Shown here: positions 52,090-59,814 of the stretch, piece by piece
Layout: each line of letters opens with the position of its first letter
Numbering within the stretch: position 1 is the first letter of the stretch
The notes under the pieces: generated by a model
Databases searched by the model: none
Told to the model about the DNA's origin: nothing
The model's input: the letters and a program-made list of their open reading frames with translations, nothing else
Origin: Ectopseudomonas mendocina
GTDB lineage: Bacteria; Pseudomonadota; Gammaproteobacteria; Pseudomonadales; Pseudomonadaceae
Assembly: GCF_007049795.1 (NCBI RefSeq)
Contig: NZ_SCFY01000005.1
Coordinates: 62,001-126,000 of the forward strand
DNA length: 64,000 bases
Reading direction: 5' to 3'
Made by a program: the position numbers and the translations under genes

Positions 52090-52218
52090 TCAGCTGCGTT
52101 TGCGCGCTGGCGCCTGGCTCGCGCCAGTGTAGAAACCCGCCAGGCCCGGCCAGAAGCGGCGCGGAGGATGCAGGGTGCGGAACAGGAACTTGACGCTGGG
52201 GGGCTGTGACGGTTGCAT
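52090..52218 (-). CDS. 42-residue small protein coupled to aspA
   Basis: A short frame directly after aspA: the aspA TAA is followed by CGGAGAACGACC and then ATG, so a GGAG site stands at the right spacing. The product is MQPSQPPSVKFLFRTLHPPR followed by 22 more residues ending RKRS. It is basic (many Arg/Lys) and rich in Pro, with aromatic residues, and has no signal peptide. The aspA terminator lies beyond it, so it should share that transcript. Not recognised; a real small protein is likely but unproven. Confidence 0.5.
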   Translation of the reverse strand: MQPSQPPSVKFLFRTLHPPRRFWPGLAGFYTGASQAPARKRS

Positions 52219-52230
52219 GGTCGTTCTCCG

Positions 52231-53655
52231 TTACTGCTGCAGGGGCACGAGGCGTGGGGCGATCATGTTCTCGGGGCGCAGGATGTCGGCCAGAGTGGCC
52301 TCGTCCAGCAGTTGCTCCTCGCGCACCAGCTCCAGCACGCCGCGTCCGCTTTCCAGAGCGACCTTGGCGATGCGGGTGGCATTCTCGTAGCCGATATAGG
52401 GGTTCAGCGCGGTGATCAGGCCGATGGAGTTTTCCATCAGTTCACGGCAGCGGTCTTCGTTGGCGGTGATGCCGTCGATGCACAGCTCGCGCAGCATATC
52501 CATGGCGCGGGTCAGCAGGCGGATCGAGTCGAAGATCTTGTAGGCGATCAGCGGCTCCATCACGTTCAGCTGCAGCTGGCCGCCCTCGGCTGCCATGGTC
52601 AGCGCCAGGTCGTTGCCGATCACTTCGAAGGCCACCTGGTTGACCGCCTCGGGAATCACCGGGTTGACCTTGCCCGGCATGATCGAGCTACCCGGCTGAC
52701 GCGGTGGCAGGTTGATTTCGTTGATGCCGGTACGCGGACCGCTGGAGAGCAGGCGCAGGTCGTTGCAGATCTTCGACAGCTTGACCGCGGTGCGCTTGAG
52801 CATGCCGGAGAACAGCACGAAGGCGCCCATGTCGCTGGTGGCTTCGATCAGGTCGGCAGCCGGGGTCAGCGGGTGACCGCTGATGATGGCCAGGCGCTTG
52901 ACCGCCAGGGCCTGGTATTTCGGATCGGCGTTGATGCCGGTGCCGATCGCGGTACCGCCCAGGTTGACTTCGGTGAGCAAGGTCGGCGCCAGCAGTTTCA
53001 GATGCTGCAGGTCTTCGCCGAGGGTGGTGGCGAAGGCACGGAACTCCTGACCGAGGGTCATCGGCACGGCGTCCTGCAACTGGGTGCGGCCCATCTTCAG
53101 CACGTGGCCGAATTCCAGACCCTTGGCGGCGAACGACTGAATCAGCTTGTCCAGCGCACTCAGCAGGCTGTCGTGACCGAGCAGCAGGCCGAGGCGGATG
53201 GCGGTCGGGTAGGCGTCGTTGGTCGACTGCGCCATGTTCACGTCGTTGTTCGGGTGCAGGTGCTGGTACTGGCCCTTCTCATGACCCATGGCCTCGAGGG
53301 CGATGTTGGCGATCACCTCGTTGGCATTCATGTTGGTCGAGGTGCCGGCGCCGCCCTGAATCATGTCGACCACGAACTGCTCGTGGAACTCGCCCTGGAT
53401 GATGCGTGCACAGGCAGTGCTGATCGCCGTGTGCTTGGCAGCGGACAGGTGGCCCAGCTCGCGGTTGGCGTCAGCCGAGGCCTGCTTGACCATCGCCAGG
53501 CCGATCACCAGCTTCGGGTAGTGCGACAGCGGCACGCCAGACAGGCGGAAGTTCTGTACGGCGCGCAGGGTCTGAATGCCGTAGTAGGCATCAGCGGAGA
53601 CTTCGAGGGTACCGAGCAGGTCTTTTTCGACGCGAACAGATGCAGCAGAGGACAT
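52231..53655 (-). CDS. aspA: Aspartate ammonia-lyase
   Basis: 474 residues from the ATG at 53655. The fumarase/aspartase signature GSSIMPGKVNPVIPE is near residue 318. Other blocks are LGTLEVSADAYYGIQTLRA near 14, MIQGGAGTSTNMNANEVIAN near 97 and HPNNDVNMAQSTNDAYPTA near 135. It deaminates aspartate to fumarate and ammonia. Fumarase of class II is a close relative, but N-terminal residues and neighbourhood with asparaginase favour aspartase. It is divergent from a LysR regulator. Confidence 0.93.
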   Translation of the reverse strand: MSSAASVRVEKDLLGTLEVSADAYYGIQTLRAVQNFRLSGVPLSHYPKLVIGLAMVKQASADANRELGHLSAAKHTAISTACARIIQGEFHEQFVVDMIQGGAGTSTNMNANEVIANIALEAMGHEKGQYQHLHPNNDVNMAQSTNDAYPTAIRLGLLLGHDSLLSALDKLIQSFAAKGLEFGHVLKMGRTQLQDAVPMTLGQEFRAFATTLGEDLQHLKLLAPTLLTEVNLGGTAIGTGINADPKYQALAVKRLAIISGHPLTPAADLIEATSDMGAFVLFSGMLKRTAVKLSKICNDLRLLSSGPRTGINEINLPPRQPGSSIMPGKVNPVIPEAVNQVAFEVIGNDLALTMAAEGGQLQLNVMEPLIAYKIFDSIRLLTRAMDMLRELCIDGITANEDRCRELMENSIGLITALNPYIGYENATRIAKVALESGRGVLELVREEQLLDEATLADILRPENMIAPRLVPLQQ

Positions 53656-53750
53656 GATAGAGATGACTCTTGGGAAATACGGCGAGTGCCGCGATGCCCA
53701 TAGAATAGGGGCCTTGACCGTCTCGCTACCAATGCCGTTACTTGCTGCCC

Positions 53751-53767
53751 TATGCATGATCGGCATA
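53751..53767. promoter_or_regulatory. Candidate LysR-type operator between aspA and lysR
   Basis: TATGC-N7-GCATA, a 17-base interrupted palindrome (T-N11-A contained), lies in the 179-base divergent gap. LysR regulators usually bind such sites in their own divergent promoters. Confidence 0.4.
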
Positions 53768-53834
53768 ATGTGGATGTGACCGCAACAATGCACCAACCGT
53801 GTGCACTGCCCTGACATGAGCGGAGGACGCGCCC

Positions 53835-54740
53835 GTGAACCTGGAAACCAAATGGCTGGAAGACTTCGTCACCCTGGCCGCGACCCGCAGTTTCTCCCAG
53901 TCGGCGCAGAAGCGCTTCGTCACCCAGCCGGCGTTCAGCCGGCGCATCCGCAGCCTCGAGGCCGCATTGGGGCTGACGCTGGTCAACCGTTCGCGCACGC
54001 CGGTGGAGCTGACCGAGTCCGGCCAGCTGTTCCTGCTCACCGCGCGCAGCATGGTCGAGCAGTTGGGTGAGGTGGTGCGTCACCTGCATCACCTCGAAGG
54101 GCAACAGGGCGAAGCACTACAAATAGCAGCGGCGCACTCGCTGGTATTCGGCTTCTTTCCCGAATGGATCGCCCGCCTGCGCCGCGATGGCCTGCCGCTG
54201 AGCACCCGCCTGGTGGCGACCAACGTCGGCGAAGCGGTGCACTCGCTGCGTGAGGGCACCTGCGACCTGATCCTCGCTTACCACGACCAGGACGCCGCCG
54301 TGCAGCTGGCACCGGACATGTTCCCGTCCTTGCACCTGGGCTACAGCGAAATGCTGCCGGTATGCGCCGCGGATGAAACAGGCGCGCCCCTGTTCGACCT
54401 GGACACCGGACAGAGCGTGCCGCTGCTGGCCTACAGCGCCGGCACCTTCCTCGGCCGCTCGGTGAACCTGCTGCTGCGCCAGCGCGCCCTGCGCTCGACC
54501 ACCGTGCATGAAACCGCCATGGCTGACAGCCTCAAAGCCATGGCCATGCAAGGCCTGGGCGTGGCGTGGGTACCGCGCCTGTCGATGAGCCCCGAGCTGG
54601 CCCGTGGCGAACTGGTGGTGTGCGGCAAGGAACACTGGCACATCCCGCTGGAGATCCGCCTGTATCGCTGGGGCATGTCGCGCAAGGCGGCCGTGCGCTT
54701 GCTGTGGCGCAAGCTGGAGACGGGGGCGGTGGGCGGTTGA
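53835..54740 (+). CDS. LysR-family transcriptional regulator
   Basis: 301 residues. The N-terminal helix-turn-helix is typical: LEDFVTLAATRSFSQSAQKR then QPAFSRRIRSLEAALG and LVNRSRTPVELTESG. A periplasmic-binding-protein-like effector domain follows (about 90-290). It is divergent from aspA, so it likely controls aspA; the effector is unknown. Family regulators often repress their own gene. Confidence 0.93.
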   Translation: MNLETKWLEDFVTLAATRSFSQSAQKRFVTQPAFSRRIRSLEAALGLTLVNRSRTPVELTESGQLFLLTARSMVEQLGEVVRHLHHLEGQQGEALQIAAAHSLVFGFFPEWIARLRRDGLPLSTRLVATNVGEAVHSLREGTCDLILAYHDQDAAVQLAPDMFPSLHLGYSEMLPVCAADETGAPLFDLDTGQSVPLLAYSAGTFLGRSVNLLLRQRALRSTTVHETAMADSLKAMAMQGLGVAWVPRLSMSPELARGELVVCGKEHWHIPLEIRLYRWGMSRKAAVRLLWRKLETGAVGG

Positions 54741-54748
54741 GTGAACGG

Positions 54749-54801
54749 GTAGGGTGCGCTGTGCGCACCGATATTCGCGCGGTGCATTCGGCGCACCATA
54801 C
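54749..54801. repeat. GTAGGGTGCGC-type inverted repeat, copy 3
   Basis: GTAGGGTGCGCTGTGCGCACC ... GGTGCATTCGGCGCACCATAC, just downstream of the LysR regulator. Same design as copies 1 and 2 with a few changes in the right arm. Confidence 0.68.
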
Positions 54802-54811
54802 GGGTAAGTCA

Positions 54812-54873
54812 TTCGCGGCTGAAGCCGCTCCTACAGAGCATCACACACCCCGTAGGAGCGGCTTCAGCCGCGA
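54812..54873. repeat. GGCTTCAGCC-type REP inverted repeat, copy 1
   Basis: TTCGCGGCTGAAGCCGCTCC (TAC) ... (G)TAGGAGCGGCTTCAGCCGCG: two near-perfect inverted arms. This is a common Pseudomonas REP type, here right behind a copy of the other repeat family. Confidence 0.75.
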
Positions 54874-54903
54874 GATTTTATGCTCGAGCCAAACCGCTAA
54901 GGC

Positions 54904-55998
54904 TCACTTGCCCGACTTGATCGACGTCCACGCCCGCGTCCGCACCCGCTCTATCTTCTGCGGCAGCGGTTGCACCACATACAGTGACTTCTGCAGCTCC
55001 GGGGTCGGCGTCAGGTCGTGGTCGTCGGCGATTTCAGCGCCCACCAGTTCCATGCCCGGTACGTTGGGGTTGGGGTAGCCGAGAAAATCGCTGATTGGGG
55101 CGATGACCTTGGGTTCGAGCAGGTGGTTGATGAAGGCAAGCGCCTCATCCTTGTTCTGCGCGCTCTTGGGGATGGCCCAGGTGTCGAACCAGATCGGCGC
55201 GCCTTCTTTAGGCAGGCGCCAGTTGATCGTCACGCCGTTGCCGGCTTCCTTGGCGCGGTTGGCGAACTGGTAGAAGCTGCCCGAATAACCGATGGCCACG
55301 CAAATGTCGCCGTTGGCGATGTCGGTCATGTACTTGGCCGAGTGAAAATAGGCCACGTACGGACGCACTTTCAGCAGCAGTTCGGTGACCTTGTCATAGT
55401 CGGCCGGGTTGGTGCTGTTGGGGTCCAGGCCCATGTAATGCAGGGCGATGGGGATGATCTCGGTGGGCGAGTCGAGCATGGCCACGCCGCAGGATTTCAG
55501 CTTCTCCATGTACTCGGGCTTGAACACCAGGTCCCAGCTGTTGACCGGTGCATCATCGCCGAGCGCAGCCTTGACCTTGTCCGGGTTGTAGCCGATCAGC
55601 ACGGTGCCGTACATGTAGGGCACGCCGTACTGGTTGCCCGGATCATTCTTCTCCAGCAGGCCAAGTAGTACCGGGTCGAGGTTCTTCCAGTTGGGGATCT
55701 TCGACTTGTCCAACGGGGCGAACACGCCGGCCTTGATCTGGGTTTCGAGGAACTGGTTGGACGGGATCACCAGGTCATAGCCGGAGTTGCCAGTGAGCAG
55801 CTTGGCCTCCAGCGCCTCGTTGGTCTCGAAGGTGTCCCAGGTGATCTGGATGCCGGACTCCTTCTGGAAGTCCTTGGGCACCTCCGGCAGGATGTAGTCC
55901 GCCCAGTTGTATACGCGCAGCTCCTTGGCCTGCACCGCGCCGCTGAGCAGGGTGGCGCCGCACAGGGCGACGCCGAGCATCTGTTTGATGGCTTTCAT
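54904..55998 (-). CDS. Polyamine ABC transporter substrate-binding protein (PotF/SpuD type)
   Basis: 364 residues. A signal peptide (MKAIKQMLGVALCGATLLSG...) is followed by ELRVYNWADYILPEV near residue 27, the hallmark of PotF/PotD-family proteins, and WDTFETNEALEAKLL. FVYNWADY-type aromatic and Asp residues line the polyamine site. It would bind putrescine, spermidine or acetylated polyamines in the periplasm. No permease or ATPase gene is adjacent, so it must work with a transporter encoded elsewhere. It lies 64 bases downstream of the deacetylase gene. Confidence 0.9.
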   Translation of the reverse strand: MKAIKQMLGVALCGATLLSGAVQAKELRVYNWADYILPEVPKDFQKESGIQITWDTFETNEALEAKLLTGNSGYDLVIPSNQFLETQIKAGVFAPLDKSKIPNWKNLDPVLLGLLEKNDPGNQYGVPYMYGTVLIGYNPDKVKAALGDDAPVNSWDLVFKPEYMEKLKSCGVAMLDSPTEIIPIALHYMGLDPNSTNPADYDKVTELLLKVRPYVAYFHSAKYMTDIANGDICVAIGYSGSFYQFANRAKEAGNGVTINWRLPKEGAPIWFDTWAIPKSAQNKDEALAFINHLLEPKVIAPISDFLGYPNPNVPGMELVGAEIADDHDLTPTPELQKSLYVVQPLPQKIERVRTRAWTSIKSGK

Positions 55999-56062
55999 CG
56001 TTCTAGCACCCCTGAAATATTGCTCTTGTTTGGCAGATTTCTGATTGCTGAAGAGGCGCCGA

Positions 56063-57091
56063 TCAGGCGCCCTCGAAACCTTCCAGCACGTTGACCGCGT
56101 TGACGCCGATGGCTTCCACCGCGTAGCCGCCTTCCATTATGAACAGCGTCGGCAGGCCCAGCGCGGCGATGCGCCGGCCCATGGCCAGGTAGTCCGGACT
56201 GTCGAGCTTGAACTGCGAGATCGGGTCTTCCATGTAGGTGTCCACGCCCAGCGACACCACCACCACCTCGGCGCCGTATTCGGCGATGCGCTGGCAGGCC
56301 TGCTCCAGTGCGGCGCTCCAGGCTTCCCAGGAGCTGCCCATGGGCAACGGGTAATTGAAGTTGTAGCCCTCGCCAGCGCCTTCGCCCAGTTCGTCGGCAT
56401 AACCGAGGAAGAACGGGAACTCTTCGGCCGGGTCGCCGTGGATGGAGGCGAACAGCACGTCGCTGCGCTGGTAGAAGATGTCCTGGGTGCCGTTGCCGTG
56501 GTGATAGTCGACATCGAGGATGGCCACCTTCTTGCGGCCCTGATCGAGGAAGGCCTGAGCGGCGATGGCGGCATTGTTCAGGTAGCAGTAGCCGCCCATT
56601 ACGTCACCAGCGGCATGATGGCCTGGCGGACGGCACAGGGCGAAGGCGCTGTGGGAACCGTTGGCGATTTCCTGCTGGGCGCTGAGCGCCACCTGGGCAG
56701 CGCTGTAGGCGGCCTGCCAGGTGCCGGCGGTGATCGGCGCACCGCCGTCGAAGCTGTAGTAGCCGAGCTGGCCGTGCAGGTCGTTGGGGATCATCCGGCG
56801 CAGGGTGCGCGCCGGCCAGGTGAACGGCAGCAGGTCGCCCTTGCCGCCCTGCTCCTGCCAGCGCGCCCAGGCACCCTTGAAGAACTCCAGATAAGCCTTG
56901 CTGTGGATGCGCTCGATAGGCGCCAGGCCAAAGTCCCTGGGTGCACGAACCTCGCCGAGCTGGCGATTGTTCACACGGGCGAGGATATGGTCGGCGCGCT
57001 GCGGCTTCTCGAAACAGGGCATCAGTTGCCCGTCGATCAGCTCGCATTTGCCGTGGTGCAGGTGGTGGTCGTCGCTGTAGTAGGTGAGCAT
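56063..57091 (-). CDS. aphA: Acetylpolyamine amidohydrolase / HDAC-family deacetylase
   Basis: 342 residues from the ATG at 57091. The catalytic His pair is in CRPPGHHAAGDVMGGYCYLNN near residue 155 (PPGHHA), and the zinc Asp-x-His in VAILDVDYHHGNGTQD near 192. The catalytic Tyr is in MEGGYAVEAIG near 320. Family members in Pseudomonas deacetylate acetylputrescine and acetylcadaverine. Transcription continues toward the polyamine-binding protein, which supports a polyamine role. Confidence 0.9.
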   Translation of the reverse strand: MLTYYSDDHHLHHGKCELIDGQLMPCFEKPQRADHILARVNNRQLGEVRAPRDFGLAPIERIHSKAYLEFFKGAWARWQEQGGKGDLLPFTWPARTLRRMIPNDLHGQLGYYSFDGGAPITAGTWQAAYSAAQVALSAQQEIANGSHSAFALCRPPGHHAAGDVMGGYCYLNNAAIAAQAFLDQGRKKVAILDVDYHHGNGTQDIFYQRSDVLFASIHGDPAEEFPFFLGYADELGEGAGEGYNFNYPLPMGSSWEAWSAALEQACQRIAEYGAEVVVVSLGVDTYMEDPISQFKLDSPDYLAMGRRIAALGLPTLFIMEGGYAVEAIGVNAVNVLEGFEGA

Positions 57092-57303
57092 GCAAAGCGC
57101 TCCAGGCTCGTTGTTGTGCCTGCATTGTTCGCCTGCTCGGCCAGCGTCGAGAACGCTGGCAACGGCCAAAAGGGGATCGAAATGGCCAAATTGCGCTGCC
57201 ACCCGGATGCTCACCGGCAAGATGTAACGAGGTGTGAGCCTTAATTTTTCGTTAAGCCAGGACGCCGAAGGTGACGGCTCCGAACCCCATCAGGAGCCTC
57301 ACC

Positions 57304-57573
57304 ATGCGTCGTCTACTGCTCGTTTCCGCCCTGCTCGCCTGTGCCGCTCCGGCCTTCGCCAAGACCGAATGCACCACGGCCGAACGCTCCACCTGGCAAG
57401 ACCCCGACCAGTTCCAGGCCAAGCTGGTGGCCGATGGCTACAAGATCAACAAGTTCAAGGTCACCGAAGGCAACTGCTACGAGATCTACGGCTTCGACAA
57501 GCAAGGCCGCAAGGTCGAGATCTACCACGACCCGGTCAGCGGCAAGGCCGTGAAGACCGAGATCGAAGACTGA
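57304..57573 (+). CDS. Small exported PepSY-like protein A
   Basis: 89 residues from the ATG at 57304. Signal peptide MRRLLLVSALLACAAPAFA, then a PepSY-type domain with WQDPDQFQAKLVADGYKINK and CYEIYGFDKQGRKVEIYHDP. PepSY domains are small periplasmic modules often linked to protease inhibition or haem/metal sensing. Two Cys near residues 24 and 58 may form a disulfide. It is 55 bases before a close paralogue and first in the + strand cluster. Confidence 0.82.
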   Translation: MRRLLLVSALLACAAPAFAKTECTTAERSTWQDPDQFQAKLVADGYKINKFKVTEGNCYEIYGFDKQGRKVEIYHDPVSGKAVKTEIED

Positions 57574-57628
57574 TCGCAGCCCCCGGCGCCGGCCCTGGCG
57601 GCCAGCGCCTCGTGATGAGAGCCCTGCC

Positions 57629-57931
57629 ATGCCCCTTTTAGCCCGCACCGCCCTGGGCGGTCTGCTGCTGCTCGGCGCCACGCCGCTGCTGGCCGACACC
57701 GATTGCGCCCGCCCCGACCGCAGCGCCTGGATGCCGGAGTCGCAGTTCCGCGAGCGGATGAAGCGCCAGGGCGTACAGATCACCAAGTTCCGCATCACTC
57801 CCGGCCACTGCTACGAGATCTACGGCTTCGATGCTGCCGGTCGCAAGCTGGAGGTCTACTACGACCCGGTCGACGCCCGACCGGTAGAAGAAGTCGCCAG
57901 CTCGCACCTGGCATCGCCACGACATCCCTGA
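57629..57931 (+). CDS. Small exported PepSY-like protein B
   Basis: 100 residues with signal peptide (ALGGLLLLGATPLLA). It is a paralogue of the preceding protein, sharing W-x-x-x-x-x-F, ITKFRITPGHCYEIYGFDAAG and VYYDPVDARPV, with both Cys kept. Tandem duplication is the likely origin. Ten bases separate it from the sialidase-like gene, so the two are probably translated from one transcript. Confidence 0.8.
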   Translation: MPLLARTALGGLLLLGATPLLADTDCARPDRSAWMPESQFRERMKRQGVQITKFRITPGHCYEIYGFDAAGRKLEVYYDPVDARPVEEVASSHLASPRHP

Positions 57932-57941
57932 ACCCGCAACC

Positions 57942-59222
57942 ATGACCTCGACCTTCAAGACCTGCGCCCTGCTGCTGGGCGCGGCCACGGTGTTCGCCTG
58001 CGCCTGGCTCGGCGCCGCGCCCCATGCGCTGGCACCCTTCGCCAGCCAGCCAGCGCCACCCGCGGCCGACGCGACACCGACCCTGGCCGCGCACTTCGCC
58101 TCCTCCGATCTGGAGGATTTCGTGCATTCCGCCTCCATCACCGGCCTGCCCGGCGGCGACCTGATGGCGGCCTGGTTTGCCGGTAGTCGTGAAGGCGCTG
58201 CCGATGTGCAGATCCGTGCCGCGCGTTTCGATGCCGCCAGTGGCCAGTGGAGCGGCGAGCGCGTGCTGGCCACTCGCGAGTCGACCCAGCGCGCAGTCGG
58301 CAAGCACATCCGCAAGCTGGGCAACCCGGTGATCAGCCTGACACCGGACAATCGTCTGTGGCTGTTCTACGTCTCGGTGTCGCTCGGCGGCTGGGCTGGT
58401 AGCGCGGTCAACGCCATGGTCTCCGATGACCTCGGCGAAACCTGGTCGGCGCCCCGCCAACTGGTCACCAGCCCCTTTCTCAATATCAGCACCCTGGTGC
58501 GCGCCGCGCCGGTGTTCCATACCGACGGCAGCATCGGCTTGCCGGTGTACCACGAGTTTCTCGGCAAGTTTCCCGAGTACCTACACCTGAGCGCGAATGG
58601 CGAGGTGCTGGGCAAGTACCGCATCGGCAAGGGCCGTTACTCCCTGCAACCGACCGTCGTGGCGCTGGACGAGCGCCGTGCCGTGGCCCTGCTGCGCTAT
58701 GCCGGTGAGGAGCATCACCGCGTGCTGGCCAGTTACAGCGAAGACGCCGGGCGTAGCTGGAGCCGACCGGAACCAGTAGAACCGAGCAACCCCAACTCGT
58801 CCCTGGCGGCGGTCGGTCGCCCCGACGGCAGCCTGCTGGTGGCGATGAACGACCTGGAGGACGGCCGTTTCCGCCTGACCCTCTACGCCACCGACGCCAA
58901 GCTGGGTAACTGGCGCACCCTGGGCGAGCTGGACGAGACGCCCAACCCCTGGGGCGAGCCGATCCCAGGCGACGAATTTCCCGCCGTGGTCAGCGAGAAA
59001 TACCGCGCCAGCGGCGGCAAGCCCGAGCAGCAGGCGCGCTTTCTCGACCAGGTAACGGCACGCATGTGCAGCGCCGAAGGCTGCACCTTCGACTACGAGT
59101 ACCCCTACTTCACCCGCGACCGCGAGGGTAACTACCACCTCGTCTATTCATGGAACGACATGTTCATCAAGCACCTGGCCTTCAACGAGGCCTGGCTGTC
59201 GGAGCGCCGCCCGCATGACTGA
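57942..59222 (+). CDS. BNR/sialidase-like exported protein
   Basis: 426 residues. An N-terminal hydrophobic segment (CALLLGAATVFACAWLGAAP) is a signal peptide or anchor. Beta-propeller features are two Asp-boxes, SDDLGETWSAPRQL near residue 165 and SEDAGRSWSRPEPV near 265, and repeated strand blocks (GNPVISLTPDNRLWLFYVSV). The fold is that of exo-sialidases and related glycan-binding propellers, but catalytic residues were not verified, so glycan binding or another hydrolase activity is possible. The last codons overlap the next gene. Confidence 0.78.
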   Translation: MTSTFKTCALLLGAATVFACAWLGAAPHALAPFASQPAPPAADATPTLAAHFASSDLEDFVHSASITGLPGGDLMAAWFAGSREGAADVQIRAARFDAASGQWSGERVLATRESTQRAVGKHIRKLGNPVISLTPDNRLWLFYVSVSLGGWAGSAVNAMVSDDLGETWSAPRQLVTSPFLNISTLVRAAPVFHTDGSIGLPVYHEFLGKFPEYLHLSANGEVLGKYRIGKGRYSLQPTVVALDERRAVALLRYAGEEHHRVLASYSEDAGRSWSRPEPVEPSNPNSSLAAVGRPDGSLLVAMNDLEDGRFRLTLYATDAKLGNWRTLGELDETPNPWGEPIPGDEFPAVVSEKYRASGGKPEQQARFLDQVTARMCSAEGCTFDYEYPYFTRDREGNYHLVYSWNDMFIKHLAFNEAWLSERRPHD

Positions 59223-59814
59223 CTTCTGGCTGCCGCACCTGGCCTTCGCCCTGCTGGTTTTCCTGATCCTCACGCGACTGACGCGCAATACGACCCAGCG
59301 CGGCATCCTGCTGGCAGGCAGCCTGCTGCTCAGCCTGGTTCCGGTGCAGGGCACCAGCCTGGCGCTGCAGTTGCGCACCTACATCGGCGACCTGTCGGTG
59401 GCCAGCCTGGTGCTGCTCGGCTGGGCGACCCTGAGTCGTTTCGGCGTGCCACCTGCCAGCGCCGGTGATCGCCTGGCCAGCCTGGCGCTGTTCGCCGGCC
59501 TGGCCGTGCTGCTTTACCCGGCGGCGCTGGGCCTGAGTTATGCCGACCCCTATCAGCTCGGCTTCGAACCGCGGCCGATGTTGCTGGTGCTGGGCCTGCT
59601 GTGCGTGGTGCTGATCATCCAGCGCAGCTGGCTCGGCGCCCTGGCGCTGGTACTGGCAACCCTGGCCTTCGCCCTGCGCCTGGGCGCCTCGGAAAACTAC
59701 TGCGACTACCTGATCGACCCCTACCTGGCCCTCTACAGCCTCGGCGCGCTGCTTCTGGCAGGCGGACGCTGGCTGCTGATTCGACTCTCGACTCGAACTA
59801 GGAACCTCGCATGA
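59215..59814 (+). CDS. Polytopic membrane protein of unknown function
   Basis: 199 residues with about five or six membrane segments, for example FALLVFLILTRLTRNTTQRG near the N-terminus. It starts inside the sialidase-like gene's final codons and overlaps the next start by ATGA, so the three are translationally coupled. No family recognised. Its place between a glycan-propeller and a sulfatase-fold transferase suggests a partner in cell-envelope modification, by inference. Confidence 0.7.
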   Translation: MTDFWLPHLAFALLVFLILTRLTRNTTQRGILLAGSLLLSLVPVQGTSLALQLRTYIGDLSVASLVLLGWATLSRFGVPPASAGDRLASLALFAGLAVLLYPAALGLSYADPYQLGFEPRPMLLVLGLLCVVLIIQRSWLGALALVLATLAFALRLGASENYCDYLIDPYLALYSLGALLLAGGRWLLIRLSTRTRNLA

